A DNA stretch of 64,000 nucleotides from Paucibacter sp. DJ2R-2 (GTDB lineage: Bacteria > Pseudomonadota > Gammaproteobacteria > Burkholderiales > Burkholderiaceae_C), in NCBI RefSeq assembly GCF_025717675.1, contig NZ_JAJIRT010000008.1, positions 1 to 64,000 on the forward strand. The letters are read 5' to 3'. The notes under the pieces are model-generated. The model was not told the DNA's origin. It was given only the letters and a program-made list of their open reading frames with translations, and searched no databases. Position numbers and translations under genes: made by a program. This document shows positions 18,375 to 27,452 of the stretch, in pieces. Each line of letters starts with the position of its first letter. Within the stretch, counting starts at the first letter, position 1.

Positions 18375-20119
18375 TGCCCCAGCGTCTCACTCCCGCCCAA
18401 GCCCAGAGCCTCGACCCGGAACTGCGCAGCGCCCACCCGCCCCTGCACCGCTTGGAAGTGCGCCACCGTGCAGCGCCTGGCGCCATGCCCGACACCGACG
18501 CGCCGGCCGCGCAAGACCTGGCCCTGGTCTTGACCGCCTTGCAGCCCGAGCTGGGCTGGCCGCGGCTCTGGGCCTGGCTGCCGATGCGGCGCGTGGGTGC
18601 CGATCACTGGCAGCCGCTGCAGCCCGATGCGCCCCTGGCCAGCCAGGCGCGGCTACAAGCATTTGAGAAGCCGGCCGGCGATGGCACGCGCGAGCCCCTG
18701 CCCGGCGAGCCGCTGCGCCACGCCCTTCCCATGGACTTCTTCGAGGGCCTGCACGATGTGGACGCCGCCCTGCTCTGCCTTTTCGTCTACGCCGATGCGC
18801 GCACGCCGCACCGCGAGGGCGAGCGGCCGCCGCCGGGCCTGGAAGACGCGCTGCGCGACGCCCTGGCCCAGCCGCCGCTGAGCTGGCGCCACGCCCTGCT
18901 GCAGCGGCCCGACACCCAGCCAGAGCAGGCCCGCCCAGGCCAGGCCCTGAGCTTGGTGCTAGCCGCTTGCCAATACCCGCCCGGCGTGCTCGACCCCAGC
19001 CGCCCGGCCGACACGCCGCCCGAGCTGGCCGGCCCGGCCCAGGCCTCGCTGGCCCGCCTGCTGGCCTACAGCCGCGGCCACGCGCGCGGGGCCGAGCTGT
19101 CCCTGCTGCTGCTGGCCGGCGATCAGATTTATGCCGATGCCAGCGGCGGCCTGGCCGATGCGGGCACGCGCATCGAGCGTTATGCCAAGCCCTACCAGCA
19201 ATTCAAGGCCGGCCTGGTTCGGCATCTGCCACCCAGCCTGGCGCGCATCGTCCACGCGCCCGACGACCACGAGATCGAAGACAACTGGGAGCCCATCGCG
19301 GACCCCCAAGCGCCCGGCGGCCTGCGCCGCGGCCCCTTTTTCGAGAGCGCCGTGGCAGCCGCCTGGGCGGCGCGCTGGGAACCCGGTGACGAGACCGAAC
19401 GCCCGGGTCTGCTCCAACATTTCTGGCACGACTTCGTCTGGCGCGGCGCTGCGTTTTTCATCGGCGACACCCGCACCGAGCGTGAACCCCGGCACAGCGG
19501 CAACTGGCGCGAGGCACGCATCTTCAGCCGGGAGCAGGAAGCGGCATTTGCGCACTGGCTGCGCAGCCATCGCGAGCGCCCCCGCCTGGTGCTGACCGGG
19601 TCCCTGCTGCTGCCGCGCCGCCGCGCCTGCCAGGAGCATGCGGCCAGCGCCCTGCACTCCGACGCCTGGTGCGGCTACCCAGCCAGCCTGAAGTCTTTGC
19701 TGGCCGAGCTCTGGGCCCAGCAGGCCGATGGCGTGGTATTTCTCTCCGGCGACGAGCACCGCTCAGGTTTCGTCAGCGCCGAGATCTGCGCGCTGGACGA
19801 GAACGGGCAAGCCCTGGGCCAGCCCATCCGCCTGCACAGCATCCACAGCTCGGCCCTTTACGCCCCCTGGCCTTTTGCCGTCACTGATGTCGAGGCCCTG
19901 GCCGAGCCCGACGAGTTCACCTTCCCCGGCCCCGTCGAGGGTCAAGTCTTGCGCTGCCGGGTCAGCGCCTGGCAGGATTTTCCAGGCGACGGCTTTGCGC
20001 TCTTGCGCGCTCAGGGCAATGACTTGCAGCTCTGGTACGACCGGGCTGAGCGGCCGCTGTATCGCCTCACGGGGCCGGACTTGCCGGCGCCGGATGGGCG
20101 CTTCTCGCTGGGTTTGTAA
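18374..20119 (+). CDS. PhoD-like metallophosphatase
   Basis: 581 aa. The C-terminal two thirds form a PhoD-type metallophosphoesterase: LLLAGDQIYADASG, the metal-ligand block APDDHEIEDNWEP, and VFLSGDEHRSGF with the late His. The N-terminal 170 residues are not recognised and may be a substrate or partner domain. No Tat or Sec signal is visible, unlike classic secreted PhoD. The start codon overlaps the stop of the GMC-hydrolase fusion, so the pair is co-translated and likely acts on the same lipid-like or sterol-like substrate; that substrate is unknown. Confidence 0.88.
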   Translation: MPQRLTPAQAQSLDPELRSAHPPLHRLEVRHRAAPGAMPDTDAPAAQDLALVLTALQPELGWPRLWAWLPMRRVGADHWQPLQPDAPLASQARLQAFEKPAGDGTREPLPGEPLRHALPMDFFEGLHDVDAALLCLFVYADARTPHREGERPPPGLEDALRDALAQPPLSWRHALLQRPDTQPEQARPGQALSLVLAACQYPPGVLDPSRPADTPPELAGPAQASLARLLAYSRGHARGAELSLLLLAGDQIYADASGGLADAGTRIERYAKPYQQFKAGLVRHLPPSLARIVHAPDDHEIEDNWEPIADPQAPGGLRRGPFFESAVAAAWAARWEPGDETERPGLLQHFWHDFVWRGAAFFIGDTRTEREPRHSGNWREARIFSREQEAAFAHWLRSHRERPRLVLTGSLLLPRRRACQEHAASALHSDAWCGYPASLKSLLAELWAQQADGVVFLSGDEHRSGFVSAEICALDENGQALGQPIRLHSIHSSALYAPWPFAVTDVEALAEPDEFTFPGPVEGQVLRCRVSAWQDFPGDGFALLRAQGNDLQLWYDRAERPLYRLTGPDLPAPDGRFSLGL

Positions 20120-20128
20120 GCTGAACCC

Positions 20129-21472
20129 TCAGGGCTTGGCAGCAGGCTCGGCGGCTTCGGCCAGGTGCTTGCGGTAGCTGTCGAGCACGCGGGGGCTGCG
20201 GCCGGCGGCCTCGGCCAGGCTCAGGGCGCGAGCGAACTCGGCGCGCGCTTCGGCGCGACGGCCCAGCTTGAGCAAGACCTCGCCGTGGCTGTCGGCGGCG
20301 TTGTCTGACTTGGGGTAGAGCCGCGCGTTGGCGCCGAGCACCAGGGCCGCCAGCTGTGCGCGCGGCGCCTGCTTGCCATCGCCGAGGATGGCGTAGCCGG
20401 CGTTGTTGACATCGGCTTCGCTCAGGCCCGGTGCACGGATCGCCTGCTCCACCGCCGCTTGCGGATCTGCGGCCGCAGCCGCGGCCTGCAGGTCGCCGCC
20501 CAGCTTGGCACGCGCCGCTTCCAGCGCACGGCGCTGCGCCTGCTCCTGGCTCAGGCGGATGACCTGGTCGACTGCCGCCACCACGAGATGCGGCTCATCG
20601 AACTGGATGTGGTGGCCGCTGACGGGGGTCAGCACATGGGCGCCATTGCTGAACTGGGCGAAGAACTCACTGTGCAGCTGGCGCCAGGCGGCCATGCCGG
20701 CGGGGGTGTGCAAAAGCACCTCGGGCTTGGCATAGCGGCGCGTGGACGTCAACACCACGGCCGGCACATCGGGCAAGGGGCCGCCCGCATCGGGCAGCTT
20801 GCCGGCATCCATGATGGACTGGATGTAGCGCTCGTCGGCGCGGAAGCGCTCGGGCGCACCTTGCTGCAAATGCGCTTGTTCGGCGGCCAGGCGGGCGGCA
20901 TCCAGCGGTTTGAGTACTTGGTCATAGCGTTCATGCGCCGGGTCCACGAAGACCAAACCGGCAATCTGCTCGGGATGGCGGCTGGCGAAATCGCGAATCA
21001 AGAAGGCACCGTAGGAATGGCCGACCAGCACATAGGGTGGCGGCAGCTGCGCCGCCTTGAGCACGGCCGACAAATCACGGCCCGATTGCTGCAGGCTGAC
21101 CGGCGCCGGGCTGGGCTCGCTCTGGCCATAGCCGGCACGCGAGTAGATGAGAACCTTGGCCCGCGGCGCCAGCTGCGGCGCCACCCGCCGCCAGGCGCTC
21201 AGGTCCATGCTGAAGCCCGCCTCGAACACGACAGTGGCCTGCGCCTTCTCGTCACCCATGCGAATGGCATGCAGCTTGCGGCCGCCGACGTCGAGCATTT
21301 GTTCGTTCATGGCAGCCGGAGCTGCGCTCGGCGCTTGGGGCTGGGCTTGGGCAAACGTCGTGAGGCTGAGGCCGGCCAGCAGAACCAGCAAGGCTGCGCC
21401 AGGGACTAGAGAGAAGGTACGGCTTGCGCGCTGGCGCCCGGTGGTGGCGAAGGAGGAGGAAAAGGAATTCAT
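20129..21472 (-). CDS. exported alpha/beta hydrolase with C-terminal TPR-like region
   Basis: 447 aa. Signal peptide about 1-43 (hydrophobic LVPGAALLVLLAGLSLTTFA, cleavage near AQAQ). An alpha/beta hydrolase domain follows (about 58-330): oxyanion region FEAGFSMDLSAW, nucleophile elbow VGHSYGAFL, acid FVDPAHERYD, and late His in VSGHHIQFDEPH. The last 90 residues are helical with TPR-like spacing (SDNAADSHGEVLLKLGRRAE). The upstream ATG at 21538 would place the leader inside the protein, so 21472 is preferred. Esterase or peptidase activity in the periplasm is likely. Confidence 0.85.
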   Translation of the reverse strand: MNSFSSSFATTGRQRASRTFSLVPGAALLVLLAGLSLTTFAQAQPQAPSAAPAAMNEQMLDVGGRKLHAIRMGDEKAQATVVFEAGFSMDLSAWRRVAPQLAPRAKVLIYSRAGYGQSEPSPAPVSLQQSGRDLSAVLKAAQLPPPYVLVGHSYGAFLIRDFASRHPEQIAGLVFVDPAHERYDQVLKPLDAARLAAEQAHLQQGAPERFRADERYIQSIMDAGKLPDAGGPLPDVPAVVLTSTRRYAKPEVLLHTPAGMAAWRQLHSEFFAQFSNGAHVLTPVSGHHIQFDEPHLVVAAVDQVIRLSQEQAQRRALEAARAKLGGDLQAAAAAADPQAAVEQAIRAPGLSEADVNNAGYAILGDGKQAPRAQLAALVLGANARLYPKSDNAADSHGEVLLKLGRRAEARAEFARALSLAEAAGRSPRVLDSYRKHLAEAAEPAAKP

Positions 21473-21980
21473 GAAGCTGGAGCCCGGAGTTCGGTGGCGG
21501 GGAAGATCGTGGGCGGACTGTAGGCAGTGGGCGCCCAAGCCGCCAGTGCCCTGCGCTGCGCGGGCGGGCGCTGCGGACAGAGCGTCGAAACACGGGGATG
21601 AAGCGTTGGGCTCGAAACGCTTGCCGATTCAGGACTTGGCTCTATGCGACTCCGGCCTGCAGCGCCCCGCATTGCTCGAACCACACAGAAATTGCTCAGC
21701 CCTGTGGCCTGGATAGCGCATGCGGTTCACCCGGCGGGCGGTTCCATCGTCTTTGCGAATCCCATGTACTAACCCAGGTGATCCGCAGGCCAGGTCCGGT
21801 CATTCAGGCGCCCAGATTGAGCGGCAGCAAGGTGCCCATTGCTGACTTCCGCCACACCGGGTCCAACCCTTTGCTATTCCAAGCTTTCCAGGCGAAAAAG
21901 TAAACAGGGTTTGGATATGCCCAACTCTGGTCCTTTGAAATGAGCCGGCCCCATTTTTCTTCACCGTATTTGAGACAAAC
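21473..21980. other. intergenic region, no gene supported
   Basis: 508 bases between the exported hydrolase and the TPR kinase, both on the minus strand. Composition becomes less GC-rich toward 21.9 kb. Open frames are short and have no family signal. It should contain the hydrolase promoter. Confidence 0.55.
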
Positions 21981-23870
21981 TTACAGGCTTGCCGGTGTGG
22001 AGGGCCAGACGAGTTCAAATCGGCTGCCCAAACCAAGTTCGCTTTGCACACGCAGCTTGCCGAGCATCTTTTGACCTGCTGCCGCTCTGGCTACAAACAG
22101 GCCAAGACCGCTGCGTCCCTTGCCAAATTGGCTGGTGACGTACGGGTCGAAAACACGCGGCAACAGTTCGGGGTCTATGCCCCTGCCGGTGTCGCTAACC
22201 GTCAGCAGAATTTGCTCACCATCAACGCAGGCTTGCACCTGCACCACACCAGGCTCATCGACGGCGTAGGCATGCCGCTCGACGTTCTGAAGCAGTTGCC
22301 TTAGCACTTCAGTGAAGGCCTCAAGGTGTACCGATACGCACAGGTTTGCATCGACTTCTATGCGCAATGGGCTGCGCGGATCAATGCTGCGGTCCCATGT
22401 CGCCCGGATCACTTCGTCCAGTTGCACTTCGACCCAATGTTCGTGGCTGTGCGTTGCATTGAGCTGCTGGTAGCTTTCAATCAATTTGATCGCGCTCTCG
22501 ACACTGCGCCGAGCGAGTTCGGCGCCCTGCTCGCAGGCGCCAATGTCACGCTCAAAGCCCTTGCGCGAGATTGTTCCCTGGCGCACTTGGTTGCCAAGCT
22601 GTCGGCTCATATCAGCCAAGGTGCTGACGGCGACCAGCGTGGTGCCCAAAGGCGTGTTGAGCTCATGCGACATGCCTGCCAGCAAGCTGCCCAGTGTGGC
22701 CAGTTTGCTGGCCTCGATCAACTCGGTCTGCAATTCATATTGTTTAGCCAGCGCCTGCTCCAGCGCTTGGTTTCGAGCAGCCAATTCGCTTGCGTGAGTC
22801 GCACTGCGAGCTTGCTCGGCTTTGGCATGGTCTACTTCCAGCAGCCTGAGCTGGATGGCCATGTGTTTGCGCCCGACCTCATGCGCAGCCTCCAACTCCA
22901 AGCCATGGGCGCGCTCCAGTGCCGCTACCGCTTCCTCGCCCTGCCGCAATTCCAATAGCCAGGGCACGATTTGACGCAGGCGTTGGGACATGTCGCGCCA
23001 CCCGAGAGCCTTGCCGGATTCGATGGCTTTACGCATTAAAACGACTGCGCCAGCCTTATCCTCTTTGAGCGCACAAAGAACGGCCTCGGTGGCGCAAAGT
23101 TCCAACTCCATCCAAACTGGAAGCGTGCTGGCTCGGCCAGCGAGGTCGCGGGCATCCTTCAACGCCCGCTCGGCGAGCGCATGCTCACCGCGTTCGGCAT
23201 ACTCCTCTGCGATTCCGGTGCTGGCATTGCTCGCCTCGACCCAACGACGTTGTGCGACAGCCCCGGCGACGCAGTCGATATAGGCCGCAAGCATTGCATC
23301 GCGCTCGCCCAATCTACGATGGAGTTGGGCAATCAGCGTGAAAAGGCCAATCCATCCGCACACATCGCCTGAGAGACGGTACAGCTCAATAGTTTCTCGG
23401 TACAGCTCAATCGAGTGTCGGTATTCACGCTGCGCAAAGAGTGACATAGCCAAGACGCGGCGGTGCTGCGCCAACAGCAGTGGGTCATTTTCGTTTCGCG
23501 TCAGTTCGCTCAATTGCGCCAGGGAGGTCAAAGCTTCTTCCTGACGCTGAAAGAATGAATGCATACGGCATTGCCAACTCAAGAGGGCAACCTTCTCCCG
23601 CCTGGAAATGTCAAGCCCGGCCCAAGCCAGTGCTCGCTCTACAAGCGTGGCCACTTCCTCGCGGCGGTGGACCTGCTGCAACAATTCACAGAGGAACAGC
23701 GTCAGCAATACCCCGAATTCGCTGGGCCGTTCCATCAGCACCTGATCTTCATACAAGCGCAGGGCGGGTTCGATCAGAGCTTCAGCTGAGCAAGGTGCTT
23801 CCCCGTAGAGATGCCATTGCGCCTTCAGCCAGTTAGAGCGTTCAATCAAAGAAGGTAAATGCGAGGACAT
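21981..23870 (-). CDS. cytoplasmic histidine kinase with N-terminal TPR-like repeats
   Basis: 629 aa without membrane segments. Residues 1-340 are helical repeats of TPR type, a likely protein-binding sensor. A coiled coil (about 340-385) leads to HisKA with the phospho-acceptor in AGMSHELNTPLG, then HATPase_c with N-box LLQNVERHA, G1 DTGRGID and G2 GRSGLGLF. No response regulator is adjacent, so it is an orphan. The gene is visibly less GC-rich than its neighbours and has 440-500 bases of empty sequence on each side, which suggests acquisition by transfer. Confidence 0.92.
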   Translation of the reverse strand: MSSHLPSLIERSNWLKAQWHLYGEAPCSAEALIEPALRLYEDQVLMERPSEFGVLLTLFLCELLQQVHRREEVATLVERALAWAGLDISRREKVALLSWQCRMHSFFQRQEEALTSLAQLSELTRNENDPLLLAQHRRVLAMSLFAQREYRHSIELYRETIELYRLSGDVCGWIGLFTLIAQLHRRLGERDAMLAAYIDCVAGAVAQRRWVEASNASTGIAEEYAERGEHALAERALKDARDLAGRASTLPVWMELELCATEAVLCALKEDKAGAVVLMRKAIESGKALGWRDMSQRLRQIVPWLLELRQGEEAVAALERAHGLELEAAHEVGRKHMAIQLRLLEVDHAKAEQARSATHASELAARNQALEQALAKQYELQTELIEASKLATLGSLLAGMSHELNTPLGTTLVAVSTLADMSRQLGNQVRQGTISRKGFERDIGACEQGAELARRSVESAIKLIESYQQLNATHSHEHWVEVQLDEVIRATWDRSIDPRSPLRIEVDANLCVSVHLEAFTEVLRQLLQNVERHAYAVDEPGVVQVQACVDGEQILLTVSDTGRGIDPELLPRVFDPYVTSQFGKGRSGLGLFVARAAAGQKMLGKLRVQSELGLGSRFELVWPSTPASL

Positions 23871-24310
23871 ATCGGGTCTCTGTGTAGGTTGTCACAGGAA
23901 ACTCCGGTCGCCTATGCTTTGAAATTGAAACTACGCCCTATTGTTCAAGTCCATTCTTGCTTGCATCGACCGTTCTGCTGGGCTTGCTTCTTCCGATAGT
24001 AGGTTCAACCGAATGACTCCCAGCATCGGACCCTAGAGCCGGGCATAGAAGCATGGGTATTCAAGGGCTCCCGGCGCGAATGCATTGGGCAAATTCAAAA
24101 CCGAGGAGGTATTGGGCTACCCTGAGGCTGCCCTGGCGCTTGTTTCAGGTGACTGCTGTGGGCACATTGCTGCCACTGACGACTGAAGGCCGACCGGCTC
24201 CTTTGCGTCCCTGCCCGCCGCTCCCTGCACGCACACCATGCAGACAACAGTCCCGGTCAGGGGGCAGCCGCACTCGACGGCGTAGGCGACACGCCCCGTC
24301 CACCCTTCCC
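23871..24310. other. intergenic region, no gene supported
   Basis: 440 bases downstream of the arginine succinyltransferase genes and upstream of the TPR kinase. The part next to the kinase (23.9-24.0 kb) is AT-richer and should hold its promoter. Short frames are unsupported. Confidence 0.55.
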
Positions 24311-25060
24311 TCAGGCCAGCCGCAACCCCCACACCGGCCCGCCATCATCAATCCGCACATGGCTGGAATCGGCAAAGCCCAGCGAGGCGGCAGCGGCCGC
24401 TGCAACCAAGCCGCTGGCCCCCACCTGCCCCACCGCAGCCTGCGCCTCGGCGCTCAGGAAGGACAGGTACAAGGTCTGCCGTGGCAGCAGCGCGGCGAGG
24501 TGGCTGCGCCACGCCTCGCCCAGCTGCACCTCAGCGGCCACTGGGTCGCCGCTGTAGAAGTTCGCGCCCAGGCCCAGCCAGAAGGGTGAGGCGCCCGACG
24601 CATCGCGCGGGCCGGCCAGCTCCAGCACCAGCTGGCGGCCATAACGATCACGCTGGGCGGAGATGCGCTGGAGTGCGGCGTCGATGAGCTGAGCCAGGGC
24701 GGCCTGCTGTTGCGAAGCGTCCAGCTCCGGCGCGCAAGCCAGATCGGCCAGCTCGCTCTCGCCCGTGTGGTCATTGCCCAGCAGCAAGGTGGGCTGGGCG
24801 CGGAACAAGCCCAGCTCGGCGGCGGCGTGGACGATCTGGCCCAGGTGGTAGCTGTAGCGCGGCAGGGGCGCCAGGCCCAGGCGCTCGACCAGGCGCAAGC
24901 AGGCCAGGGGCCGGTCATCCGCCGGATCCGCCAGCAGCAGCCATTGCTCGGCCGGTGCGTCCAGCTGCAGGGCGGCACCGGTCTGGTTGCGCCAGCCGGC
25001 GGCGCGAATCTGGGCCGCGTCTTCGGGTCGCCAGGAACGCAAGCTTCCGATCTCGGTCAT
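24311..25060 (-). CDS. arginine N-succinyltransferase, second subunit (AruG-like)
   Basis: 249 aa. Shares the AstA GNAT-like layout with its neighbour: LRSWRPEDAAQIRAAG at the start, YSYHLGQIVHAAAELGLF, then FWLGLGANFYSG and the C-terminal SHVRIDDGGPVWGLRL. In pseudomonads the enzyme is a heteromer of AruF and AruG, and two adjacent genes here suggest the same. It catalyses succinyl-CoA plus arginine to N2-succinylarginine, the first step of the AST pathway. Its ATG overlaps the stop of the upstream subunit as ATGA. No astB, astC, astD or astE follows. Confidence 0.85.
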   Translation of the reverse strand: MTEIGSLRSWRPEDAAQIRAAGWRNQTGAALQLDAPAEQWLLLADPADDRPLACLRLVERLGLAPLPRYSYHLGQIVHAAAELGLFRAQPTLLLGNDHTGESELADLACAPELDASQQQAALAQLIDAALQRISAQRDRYGRQLVLELAGPRDASGASPFWLGLGANFYSGDPVAAEVQLGEAWRSHLAALLPRQTLYLSFLSAEAQAAVGQVGASGLVAAAAAASLGFADSSHVRIDDGGPVWGLRLA

Positions 25061-26133
25061 GACCGGCTCCTTTCCAGGGCGTCGGGCTGCAGCGGCGTCA
25101 CCCACAGGCTGTGGCCCTCGCTCAGGCCCAGGCGTTGCACGGCTTCATGCCCGGGCGCCAGGGCCTGGGCGGCCGGCGGCAGCTCGGCCAGCACGGCACG
25201 AAAACCGGGCCGGGCGCTGTTGACGGCCAGGTGCCAGACCGGCTGGCCCAGGGCCATGGCATCGGCTTGCACGGCCAGCTCGCGGGCGTGGCGCACGCTG
25301 CGCAGCAGATGCAGGCTGGCCTCGACCGTGGGGCCGCCGTCGAAGATGTCGATATAGCTGTCGGCGTCGAAGCCCTCGTCTTGAAGGATGGAAAACGGCA
25401 ACTCGCCGACCGGGTGCAACTGGCCGATGGCGAACTGCGCAGCCTCGGGAAGCAAGGGCACATAGATGGGCGACTGCGGCATCAGGTCGGCGATGAAGGA
25501 TTTGCTGCGCCCGCCGGTGACGGCCTCGGCCTGCGGATAGTCCATGTCAAAGAAGCGCCGGCCCACGGCGTCCCAGAAAGGGCTTTGCCCGGCCTCGTCG
25601 GCGAGGCCGGGGCTCTCGGCCGCGATGCGGTCATTGAAGCGCTCCAGATGGCGCAGGATGAACAACAAGCGGGCGCGCGAGAGCAGCTGCGGCGCCGGGC
25701 CGTCCGCATAGGCTGGGTCGATGTAGAAAGAGGTCAGCAAGGTGTAGCCGGTCAGGTCGTGGCACAGATGCAAGGTGTGCAGGCGCCGGCTCACGCCCAG
25801 GGCGGCGCTGGCGTGGACCACGAACTCATTGCGGTAGCTGTAGAAGCGGTCGTGAAAACCAGCGCTGGCGGCGATGCCGCTGCAGCCCACCACCTGGGCG
25901 CGCGTCAGGTCTTCCAACACGAAGAGATAACGCTCTTCACCGCTGGCATCGTCGGCGCTGGCAAAGGACTCGATCGAATGCGCGATGCGCTGGCGCAGCT
26001 GCTCACGGTCATGCGGCAGCGAGCCGATGCCATGCGCGCTGGCCGCGGCAATGCGCTCCAGCGCCGCCAGGTCGGACAGCGCCACCGGGCGCAAGACAAG
26101 CTCGCGCAGATCGTGCGGCTCAGTGACATTCAT
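25057..26133 (-). CDS. astA: arginine N-succinyltransferase, AstA/AruF-type subunit
   Basis: 358 aa, matching AstA length. Diagnostic blocks: LVLRPVALSDLAALERIA at the N-terminus, HLCHDLTGYTLLTSFYIDP, SPFWDAVGRRFFDMDY, FIADLMPQSPIYVPLLP, and DIFDGGPTVEA. It opens the arginine succinyltransferase route, giving glutamate and succinate from arginine. Start and stop both overlap neighbours (ATGA with the regulator upstream, ATGA with the second subunit downstream), so all three are made from one coupled message. Confidence 0.93.
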   Translation of the reverse strand: MNVTEPHDLRELVLRPVALSDLAALERIAAASAHGIGSLPHDREQLRQRIAHSIESFASADDASGEERYLFVLEDLTRAQVVGCSGIAASAGFHDRFYSYRNEFVVHASAALGVSRRLHTLHLCHDLTGYTLLTSFYIDPAYADGPAPQLLSRARLLFILRHLERFNDRIAAESPGLADEAGQSPFWDAVGRRFFDMDYPQAEAVTGGRSKSFIADLMPQSPIYVPLLPEAAQFAIGQLHPVGELPFSILQDEGFDADSYIDIFDGGPTVEASLHLLRSVRHARELAVQADAMALGQPVWHLAVNSARPGFRAVLAELPPAAQALAPGHEAVQRLGLSEGHSLWVTPLQPDALERSRS

Positions 26134-27203
26134 GGGGGGCTCTCTCCTGCCGGGCGGCGCCAGGCCGCGGCTCGCTGGCTGCGCTCATCGCGCGGCGTCT
26201 TGTCGAAATGGGCTTTGTAGGCGTTTGAAAAATGCGGGCCCGAGGAAAACCCGCAGCTCAGGCCGATTTGCAGAATCGATTGGCTGCCCTGCTGCAGCAG
26301 GCGGCGCGCTCGGTTCAGGCGCAGCTCCAAGTAGTAGCGCGAGGGCAGCGCGTCGAGATGCTGTTTGAACAAGCGCTCCAGCTGGCGCCGTGACACGCCC
26401 ACCAGGCGCGCCACCTCCTCGGTCGGCAGGGGCTCGGCCAGATTGGCCTCCATCAGGCTCAGGGCTTCGGCCAGCTTGGGGCTGCCGCCGCGCTGTTCGG
26501 CCACGGCGCGGCGCTGCCGCTCGTCGCGGCCGCGCGCGCGCTCCAGGCCCAGGGCCAGGGTCAGGTCTTGCGCGAAGCGCTCACCATGGCGCCGGCCCAG
26601 CCAGGCGACCATCAGGTCGAGGCTGGCGCTGCCGCCGGCGCAGCTCATGCGGCTGGCTTCGGCGTTCATCTCCCAGACCTTGTCGCTCCAGACCACCTCG
26701 GGCCAATCCTCTTGCAAGGCATCGATCCAGGCGCCGTTGACCGTGGCGCGCTGGCCGCTGAGCAGGCCGGCCTCGGCCAGCAAGGCGCTGCCGCCGTCCA
26801 CACCGGCCAGGGCCACGCCAGCGGCTGCCTGGGCCTGCAGCGCGAGCAAGAGCGCCGCATCGGCAGGCAGCGACTCGCCGCTGAACACCAACAGCAAATC
26901 CCAGGCTCGCTCGGGCGACAGCAGGGGCAGCGCCGCCGCCCAGGCTTGCGGGCTCAAAAGCTGGCCGCAGCAGGCGGCAGGCGCACCGTCTAAAGAGAGC
27001 AGCTGAACCTCGTAGCGCGCCTCTGGCTGCAAGCCATTGGCCGCCTGCAAGGCCTCCAGCACGCCGGCCAAGGCCAGCAGCGAAGCACCGGGCATGACGA
27101 GCAAGCCACAGCGCCGCAGCGCCGCCGTGGCGGCACCGGTTTCGACTGGCAAGGCGGGATAGGCAGCGCTGTTCACCGCCTGGACTGTAAGGCAGCTCAG
27201 CAT
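26130..27203 (-). CDS. GlxA/ArgR-type AraC-family transcriptional regulator
   Basis: 357 aa. A DJ-1/PfpI-like amidase fold (about 1-200) precedes a C-terminal AraC DNA-binding domain (about 250-345) with two helix-turn-helices (VSRRQLERLFKQHL and GLSCGFSSGPHFSNAYK). This is the architecture of Pseudomonas ArgR, the arginine-responsive activator of aru and aot genes. The ATG at 27203 is preferred over 27275, whose extension is not conserved. Coupling to astA by ATGA overlap makes an arginine-sensing role very likely; the ligand is inferred from context. Confidence 0.9.
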   Translation of the reverse strand: MLSCLTVQAVNSAAYPALPVETGAATAALRRCGLLVMPGASLLALAGVLEALQAANGLQPEARYEVQLLSLDGAPAACCGQLLSPQAWAAALPLLSPERAWDLLLVFSGESLPADAALLLALQAQAAAGVALAGVDGGSALLAEAGLLSGQRATVNGAWIDALQEDWPEVVWSDKVWEMNAEASRMSCAGGSASLDLMVAWLGRRHGERFAQDLTLALGLERARGRDERQRRAVAEQRGGSPKLAEALSLMEANLAEPLPTEEVARLVGVSRRQLERLFKQHLDALPSRYYLELRLNRARRLLQQGSQSILQIGLSCGFSSGPHFSNAYKAHFDKTPRDERSQRAAAWRRPAGESPP

Positions 27204-27452
27204 GGCAAATCTCGCTGGCCACGCCGGGATGCTGGCGAACCACGCTGCACGCGCTGGGAGGGCTGGAACATCCAAGCCGGCATGGGGTCTTGGCAGCGGC
27301 GCCGGAGCGAAATGTCACGATGGCGCACACTCAGGGCCTGCCTTCCAAGTTTGGCCCTCAGAATGAAAGCATCGACAGGCTGAGCTGCGCGCGGCGCGAC
27401 AAGCCTGGCCTGTGACGCACCCTCTCCGCAAGCCTCACCCCTCGGACGCTCC

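Noticed and set aside
24190-24250. Minus-strand GGGACGCAAAG with CGGCC nearby, resembling a second c-di-GMP riboswitch
   Set aside because: The GCAAACC segment, GAAA tetraloop and GGTAGC/GGGTT partner are missing, so the fold cannot form.
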